A DNA stretch of 10,716 nt. Origin: Smithella sp. ME-1. Lineage in GTDB: Bacteria; Desulfobacterota; Syntrophia; Syntrophales; Smithellaceae. Both the position numbers and the translations under genes were made by a program. The notes beneath the pieces are model-generated. The model was given only the letters and a program-made list of their open reading frames with translations, was not told the DNA's origin and did not search any database. The stretch covers positions 1-10,716 of the forward strand of contig AWGX01000077.1 in NCBI GenBank assembly GCA_000495415.1, read 5' to 3'. This document shows positions 6,126-10,716 of the stretch, piece after piece; position 1 is the first letter of the stretch; the number at the start of each line of letters is the position of its first letter.

Positions 6126-7412
6126 TTAGATCTGCTGCCTATCCTTAGAACATATTTTGTCAAAGATCCCTTGATATAGCTCTGTTATTGTTTTTGGATC
6201 GAATAACTTATACAATCGTCCAGAGCCATATTTTTGATCTAAATCACCTGCTTGCCAACTGTCATATAACTCTGATAATGAACCTTTTATTTCAGAAACC
6301 GATGTACAATTTGCTGCGATACCGCCGCCATATTTTGTAAAGATGTCTTTCAATGTGCCGTTCTTTGGAGAAATGGCAAGAATGGGTTTACCGCATTGCA
6401 CATAATCTACGAATTTAGATGGAAGAAATATTCCATCGGTAAATGCAGCTTCCAATACAAGCAATACATCGCTGCTTAAACAGTATTTCAGTGTCTCATT
6501 ATAACTAACAGGTCCTGTTATAATAACATTGAGCTTTAATCCATAATTTTCTAATAAGTTTGCAACACCAATACTTTCTAGTCCTACTATTATTAATTTA
6601 ATATTATTTAATTGAGGATTTATGTCTAAAAAAGTTCTTATACTTTTAAATAATAAATCAGGATTTCGTCCCGCATACAAGTTGCCTGCATAACAAAGCG
6701 TAAAGACATCATCCTTTCTTTCGTGTTCTCCTCGTTTGTCGCTAAGGGCAACATGTGGTATCGTGCTGCTTCTTTGTTCTGTTTTATTTTTAAGATATTT
6801 GCATATATGAGCGCGCATTCTATCCGAAGGGAATGTGTGCCATGACGCCACTCTGGCAACTTCTCCAAGAAATCGCTCATGAAACAGGCCTAGACTAGCG
6901 TGGGGGCCTTTACCCGCAGGTGGGGGGTTCTTGACGCCATTAGCGTCATTCCAATTTGCAATCCATGGTAATTTAGTTACTTTTGCCATTTTTAAAGCAG
7001 GCAGGTGACCAAAATCTGGAAGTGATCTAGAGAGAATTATATCATATTGTTTTATTTTGTGTAGTTTAATTGCTAAATTAAAAGCATGCTCAGCCCACCT
7101 GCATCCAACAACAACATGCTTGAAATATACGGTCGCTCTAGCGGTTTCTAATGTTCTTTTAAAAATGCCGCCAGCTTCATAATTAACTTCATGAGTAATA
7201 TCTTTTAATGACAGCCATGGCTCCATCCAGGTGGAACCATAATCATATCCCAATGTAATGGGGAGTTCTCGAGTAATAACATCAATATCCCATCCTTGTT
7301 TTAGGAAAGCTAAGGCAAGTTTATTGTTCACTATAGCTTCGGGATTTGCGAAAGGCGCAAAAATTGGCGAAAACATCAATATTCGAAATTTCTTAGTATT
7401 TACATCCGACAT
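6126..7412 (-). CDS. Glycosyltransferase, divergent GT4-like (GT-B fold)
   Basis: The product is 428 residues from the ATG at 7412; a GTG at 7421 would add three residues. I prefer the ATG because GAGTG lies 6 bases upstream as a weak Shine-Dalgarno. The N-terminal part has FRILMFSPIFAPFANPEA at 9-26 and W41-x-IDVIT; the C-terminal part has LCYAGNLYAGRNPDLLFKSI at 239-258, LIIVGLES at 273-280, LVLEAAFTDGIF at 318-329 and PSKFVDYVQCGKPILAIS at 331-348. This last block matches the donor-binding region of GT4-like enzymes that carry SK-x-x-EY; here the usual Glu is Asp336 and no E-x7-E is formed. It is likely a sugar transferase of the repeat unit, with unknown donor. A 55-base gap separates it from the upstream methyltransferase. 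The gene is AT-rich (15 G+C of 60 in 6541-6600). Its TAA stop is one base from the next start. Confidence 0.85.
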   Translation of the reverse strand: MSDVNTKKFRILMFSPIFAPFANPEAIVNNKLALAFLKQGWDIDVITRELPITLGYDYGSTWMEPWLSLKDITHEVNYEAGGIFKRTLETARATVYFKHVVVGCRWAEHAFNLAIKLHKIKQYDIILSRSLPDFGHLPALKMAKVTKLPWIANWNDANGVKNPPPAGKGPHASLGLFHERFLGEVARVASWHTFPSDRMRAHICKYLKNKTEQRSSTIPHVALSDKRGEHERKDDVFTLCYAGNLYAGRNPDLLFKSIRTFLDINPQLNNIKLIIVGLESIGVANLLENYGLKLNVIITGPVSYNETLKYCLSSDVLLVLEAAFTDGIFLPSKFVDYVQCGKPILAISPKNGTLKDIFTKYGGGIAANCTSVSEIKGSLSELYDSWQAGDLDQKYGSGRLYKLFDPKTITELYQGIFDKICSKDRQQI

Positions 7413-7467
7413 TAGTTTCACTCGATGCTTATAACAGTTTCAAATGCACATGATATTGCTATGCTGC

Positions 7468-8220
7468 TTACTTACAAACTAATTCAGCATTGATATGTTT
7501 ATTTAGAATTCCTGGTGAGTATTTTAGTTTTGATATTTTAAAGCCGGCTGCATCTATGATTTGTTTAAATTCTTTCACATCATATTGATAAACATGATCA
7601 TCAATTGTTGGCTTAATAGTGTTCGGCTCGGGCATCATGGTATATTTTTTATAATATTTAGTAACTTTACCCCAATCTTTAGCGTCAGGCGTACTAATAT
7701 ATAAGACGCCATCAGCGGTCATGCTGTTGCGTATCTTCTTTAAAGTATTAATTGGATTGTAATTGAGGTGTTCCAGAACTTCCGTGAAGATAATCATATC
7801 AAACTTTAAATCAAACGGTACTTTGTCTATTTCAATATTGCTGATTGAAAAATTGATATTATTATCACTGATTAGTTGCGTACTGATGTATCTATCCGTA
7901 AAGTCGATACAATATATTTTACAGTTAAAGATTTTTTTTGCGAATATTGCCAACGTACCATATGCAGAACCAATATCGAGACAATGCGTCACTTTATTTT
8001 TCCTCGACCATTCATAAATCCATTTTGGTATTAACAACCAATAAGATATCTCTTCACCCATGTATTTGTCTTGATAATATGGGTTCGGGTTTGATTCAAT
8101 TATTACTTTTTGACTCTCAGCAACGTATCGCATCCATTTTGTATTACTGAACGATTTTATACGGAACCAATTTTTAAATAATCTTAGCTTTTTTATGAAC
8201 CTATTAAACAAGATACTCAT
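7468..8220 (-). CDS. Class I SAM-dependent methyltransferase
   Basis: This 250-residue protein has a Rossmann-type methyltransferase core. Motif I is CLDIGSAYGTLAIFA at 80-94, an acidic residue after strand 2 is D106 in YCIDFT, and motif IV/V is FTEVLEHLNYNP at 145-156, followed by DGVLYISTPDAKDW at 170-183. The first ~60 residues are basic and helical, with no signal peptide or zinc ribbon, and the end (HVYQYDVKEFKQIIDAAGF) matches the usual C-terminal part of Methyltransf_11/23-like proteins. The substrate is probably a sugar of the repeat unit or a chain end, inferred from the cluster only. It starts 18 bases after the other methyltransferase without a Shine-Dalgarno. The gene is strongly AT-rich (14 G+C of 60 in 7801-7860), suggesting a separate acquisition. 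An A8 run lies near codons 95-96. Confidence 0.88.
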   Translation of the reverse strand: MSILFNRFIKKLRLFKNWFRIKSFSNTKWMRYVAESQKVIIESNPNPYYQDKYMGEEISYWLLIPKWIYEWSRKNKVTHCLDIGSAYGTLAIFAKKIFNCKIYCIDFTDRYISTQLISDNNINFSISNIEIDKVPFDLKFDMIIFTEVLEHLNYNPINTLKKIRNSMTADGVLYISTPDAKDWGKVTKYYKKYTMMPEPNTIKPTIDDHVYQYDVKEFKQIIDAAGFKISKLKYSPGILNKHINAELVCK

Positions 8221-8238
8221 ATTTTTGAACGTATTTTT

Positions 8239-9165
8239 TTATAAGACATAATTTTTACTCATCACAACTATCATTGTATGACCATACTTGAAAGGTTTTA
8301 ATTTTATAACATCACACAAGCTATAATGCTTCAATGTTTCCCAGGAAAAAATAATTTTCTCAATTTGCCTACCTATAAATGTTGCAGATTCCTTAGGTCC
8401 ACCCAAAAACCACGAAGTTTCATTATATGTTATTTTAAGCCCACATTTTGATGCAATTTTGTCTAAAACTTTCAAAGAAAAGTAGTATATATGCTCGTAG
8501 CTCGCATTAAATCCGAACCATTTCCGACCATAGCAATTAGTACAAAAATAGTTTGGAGTACTTAGCAACAATACTCCGCCAGGCTTAATTAATTTTTCAA
8601 CAAGGCTTATAAATTCGGTTGGCTTTTGTATATGCTCAATTACCTCCATAGCAATTACGACATCAAACGCCTCGCTTGTTTCAATAATAAAACTTTCAAT
8701 AGTACCAGTTGCCACATCAAGTCCTCGTTTTCTTGCCAATTCGGCAGCAAAATCCGAAATCTCAAGACCTTTTACAAAAGCCCCCTCATCTTTAATAAAT
8801 GATAATAAATCACCTGATGCACAGCCTATCTCAAGAATCTTTAAATTTTTTAATGTTCCAAATATTTCTTTAATCAACATAATAGAACGTGGCATTAATT
8901 GACTTTTGTTATTTTGCTCTTCTAACCCTCTTTCTAAACACAAACCACCTAAGCCCTTCTCAATAGAAACTCCTGTAAAGTAATCTTTTTCATAAAAAAG
9001 TGGTATATACTCAGCCTTAGGTCGAGGATTCAAAAAAGCTAACCCGCACTCTGCGCATTCAACAACACGCATACCATCACCACGCATAAACTCTCGCGCG
9101 ACATTCTTTGATCCACAATAATCGCAGACGATCTCTTCCAGTTCAGTGGGTAGCCATTTTCTCAT
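8239..9165 (-). CDS. Class I SAM-dependent methyltransferase with N-terminal zinc ribbon
   Basis: The 308-residue product has two domains. Residues 14-40 form a zinc-ribbon-like knuckle pair, C14-x2-C17 and C37-x2-C40, followed by GLAFLNPRPKAEYI, typical of methyltransferases in polysaccharide and secondary-metabolite loci. The catalytic domain has motif I ILEIGCASGDLL at 110-121, GLEISDFAAELARKRG at 133-148, AMEVIEHIQKP at 172-182 and PGGVLLLSTPN at 195-205, then EHIYYFS at 224-230, which is common in this group. It likely methylates a sugar intermediate or the glycan end; O- versus C-methylation cannot be told. The two-CxxC head vaguely recalls sugar C-methyltransferases of antibiotic pathways, but the spacing is short and I would not assign it there. 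The gene starts 5 bases after the flippase stop, so it is very likely cotranscribed and translationally coupled. Confidence 0.9.
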   Translation of the reverse strand: MRKWLPTELEEIVCDYCGSKNVAREFMRGDGMRVVECAECGLAFLNPRPKAEYIPLFYEKDYFTGVSIEKGLGGLCLERGLEEQNNKSQLMPRSIMLIKEIFGTLKNLKILEIGCASGDLLSFIKDEGAFVKGLEISDFAAELARKRGLDVATGTIESFIIETSEAFDVVIAMEVIEHIQKPTEFISLVEKLIKPGGVLLLSTPNYFCTNCYGRKWFGFNASYEHIYYFSLKVLDKIASKCGLKITYNETSWFLGGPKESATFIGRQIEKIIFSWETLKHYSLCDVIKLKPFKYGHTMIVVMSKNYVL

Positions 9166-9170
9166 AAAAG

Positions 9171-10697
9171 CTAACTTGCCCCTTTATATTCTTTCATCTT
9201 ACCCATGCCAGCAAAGAACATTTGCAAAAATGGAATAAAAGATACTAATACTAGAATAACTCGAACGAATATCACTCCCTCTACACGCAAACTTATGTAA
9301 CTTGCAGATAATATAACAGCCAATGAAAATAACATTAGATTTTTATTCTTACTTATAGACGAGCGGGCCAATTTGAATTCTACATACGACATGACCCATA
9401 TAGTATGAAGTAGGTATGCCGTCAAATACGCTATGCCAAGGCCAAAGCCACCATATCGTGATACGAAAAATATGCTTGATATTATAAGTGCAATGGCCCA
9501 ACCCAAATTAAACGCACTTCCAAGCCACATCTGACCAGAACCTGCTAGTGCTGTGCCTACAGCACCATTAACAACAGCCAAAAAACATGAGATCATCAAC
9601 ACTACAATAATGTTCTCACATTTTATAAACTCTCTTCCATAAAGGTGTGCTAGTGGTTCAGACAATAAAATAACCAATACAGTAAAAGGAAAAGCCGTCA
9701 CTAATGTTGTTCGTAGATTTAAAGAAACGGTGCGAATAAAGTCGTCTTTATTTGCACGTCCATGGGTTTCTGATAAAATCGGCAACATGACCGAGGTCAG
9801 AAGTGCCGGAATAAATAATACGAGCATTCGCCATTGATTTGCGGCATTGAATAATCCGAGCTCGCTGAAGCCATTCGGTTGTTTTACAAGTATTGCATTG
9901 GTTAGCCAAGTAACAGGCACGACCACTACTGAAGAGAACATAGCAGGTATAGAAAACCTCCAAAGCAGCATCCTTTCTCTCCACATGTCTTTAGAAAAAA
10001 TAAATTTAATTTCGAATAACTTGCATTCTCTTGTTAAAGCGAATGCACTCAGTATTAATCCAATCGCTGCTATAATTGTCTGTGAAGCGATTGCGCCCTG
10101 AGTTCCGTATAACCAAACAAGAAGTATTGCTATAGGTATAGTGAACGCACCCATCCAAATATTTATTTTTGCCATTACTTTAAATGATTCAAAGCCAGAC
10201 AAAGCAGCAGAAAGAACACCGCCCATTGATGAGAAAAAGAGCAACAGAGCGCCTGCATACAAAAGCGGGGCAAGGCCAGCGCGGTTAAGAGTCTGAACGG
10301 AAAGAAAATCTGCAAAGAGAAGACAAGCAACTAGCATCAGGCTGCTTGTTATAAACGCTACGGCAACTGTAAGTGAAGTAATCCTGCCGGCACGTGCCGG
10401 TTCGCTAAAACGGAATTCAGCAATATATTTTGTTGCTGTGACGCCAAGGCCAAATCCTGCAAGCACACCGAATACTCCCAAGGTGCTCAGTACCATGCCT
10501 ATCTCGCCGAATCCTTCTTTGCCTAGCATACGAGCAACGGCAATTGATGAAACCATAGTGAACAATCGGGAGATAACATTTCCAATCAGTGACCAAAAAG
10601 CGCCCCTAGCAAGACGATAGACGATAGGCGATTTTGCAAGCCGTGATTTAATTATCGAAAAGTAATGCTGATAATAGCGCCTATGTAAATATTTCAC
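9171..10697 (-). CDS. wzx: Wzx-like oligosaccharide flippase (MOP/MVF superfamily)
   Basis: This 508-residue membrane protein has about 14 hydrophobic segments by eye (roughly 34-56, 68-90, 108-130, 143-165, 180-200, 203-222, 248-270, 290-310, 330-348, 362-384, 392-412, 416-438, 452-470 and 474-496), the count expected of Wzx/RfbX-type polysaccharide flippases. The N-terminal pattern GAFWSLIGNVISRLFTM (32-48) with ARMLGKEGFGEIGM (55-68) and the ATKYIAEFR segment (88-96) are family hallmarks. It would move undecaprenyl-pyrophosphate-linked repeat units from the cytoplasmic to the periplasmic leaflet. The start is a GTG at 10695-10697 preceded by AGGAG with a 4-base spacer, the only strong ribosome binding site in the window. 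It is the most upstream gene seen; whether it opens the operon cannot be judged because the window ends 19 bases further on. Confidence 0.93.
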   Translation of the reverse strand: MKYLHRRYYQHYFSIIKSRLAKSPIVYRLARGAFWSLIGNVISRLFTMVSSIAVARMLGKEGFGEIGMVLSTLGVFGVLAGFGLGVTATKYIAEFRFSEPARAGRITSLTVAVAFITSSLMLVACLLFADFLSVQTLNRAGLAPLLYAGALLLFFSSMGGVLSAALSGFESFKVMAKINIWMGAFTIPIAILLVWLYGTQGAIASQTIIAAIGLILSAFALTRECKLFEIKFIFSKDMWRERMLLWRFSIPAMFSSVVVVPVTWLTNAILVKQPNGFSELGLFNAANQWRMLVLFIPALLTSVMLPILSETHGRANKDDFIRTVSLNLRTTLVTAFPFTVLVILLSEPLAHLYGREFIKCENIIVVLMISCFLAVVNGAVGTALAGSGQMWLGSAFNLGWAIALIISSIFFVSRYGGFGLGIAYLTAYLLHTIWVMSYVEFKLARSSISKNKNLMLFSLAVILSASYISLRVEGVIFVRVILVLVSFIPFLQMFFAGMGKMKEYKGAS

Positions 10698-10701
10698 TTA
10701 A

Positions 10702-10706
10702 CTCCT
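10702..10706 (-). promoter_or_regulatory. Shine-Dalgarno sequence of the flippase gene
   Basis: CTCCT on the plus strand is AGGAG on the minus strand, 4 bases before the GTG start. It supports this non-ATG start as the real one and contrasts with the other genes, which lack a comparable site. Confidence 0.75.
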
Positions 10707-10716
10707 GAACTGTTTT

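Noticed and set aside
5090..6163. Longer form of the GT2 gene starting at a TTG at 6163
   Set aside because: It would overlap the preceding gene by 38 bases and add 13 residues before the standard GT2 beginning; the ATG at 6124, one base after the upstream stop, is better.
1..10716. CRISPR array, tRNA or rRNA gene, phage or defence genes
   Set aside because: No regularly spaced direct repeats, no cloverleaf or rRNA-like sequence and no such protein families were seen on either strand.

Overview
The window is one minus-strand gene cluster for a cell-surface polysaccharide (O-antigen or exopolysaccharide type) of the Wzx/Wzy-dependent kind. Read in the direction of transcription, from base 10716 down to base 1, it encodes a flippase, two SAM-dependent methyltransferases, five glycosyltransferases and an O-antigen polymerase/ligase-type membrane protein. 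Nothing convincing is encoded on the plus strand.

Layout: 10697-9171 Wzx-like flippase; 9165-8239 methyltransferase with an N-terminal zinc ribbon; 8220-7468 second methyltransferase; 7412-6126 GT-B glycosyltransferase; 6124-5090 GT-A (family 2) glycosyltransferase; 5083-3932, 3875-2685 and 2662-1559 three GT4-like glycosyltransferases; 1241-3 Wzy/WaaL-like protein. The first eight genes are packed with gaps of 1 to 56 bases and are probably one operon. The last gene is set apart by 317 non-coding bases, which hold a 206-base element with perfect 12-base terminal inverted repeats, two strong hairpins and two REP-like boxes. This is the least ordinary part of the window.

Likely joint function (inference): the five glycosyltransferases build a lipid-linked oligosaccharide repeat on the cytoplasmic face of the inner membrane, the methyltransferases modify a sugar or cap the chain, the flippase moves the unit across the membrane, and the Wzy/WaaL-like protein polymerises it or joins it to an acceptor. 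The initiating phosphoglycosyltransferase, chain-length regulator and nucleotide-sugar synthesis genes are not in the window and would be expected nearby.

The organism is probably a Gram-negative bacterium, judged from the pathway type. No gene here fixes the phylum. Base composition varies strongly from gene to gene, as is common in surface-polysaccharide loci put together by horizontal exchange. Most internal genes lack a clear Shine-Dalgarno sequence; only the flippase has a strong one. I found no undescribed enzymatic system. The noteworthy observations are the MITE-like intergenic element, several slippage-prone tracts inside genes, and variant active-site motifs in two glycosyltransferases.
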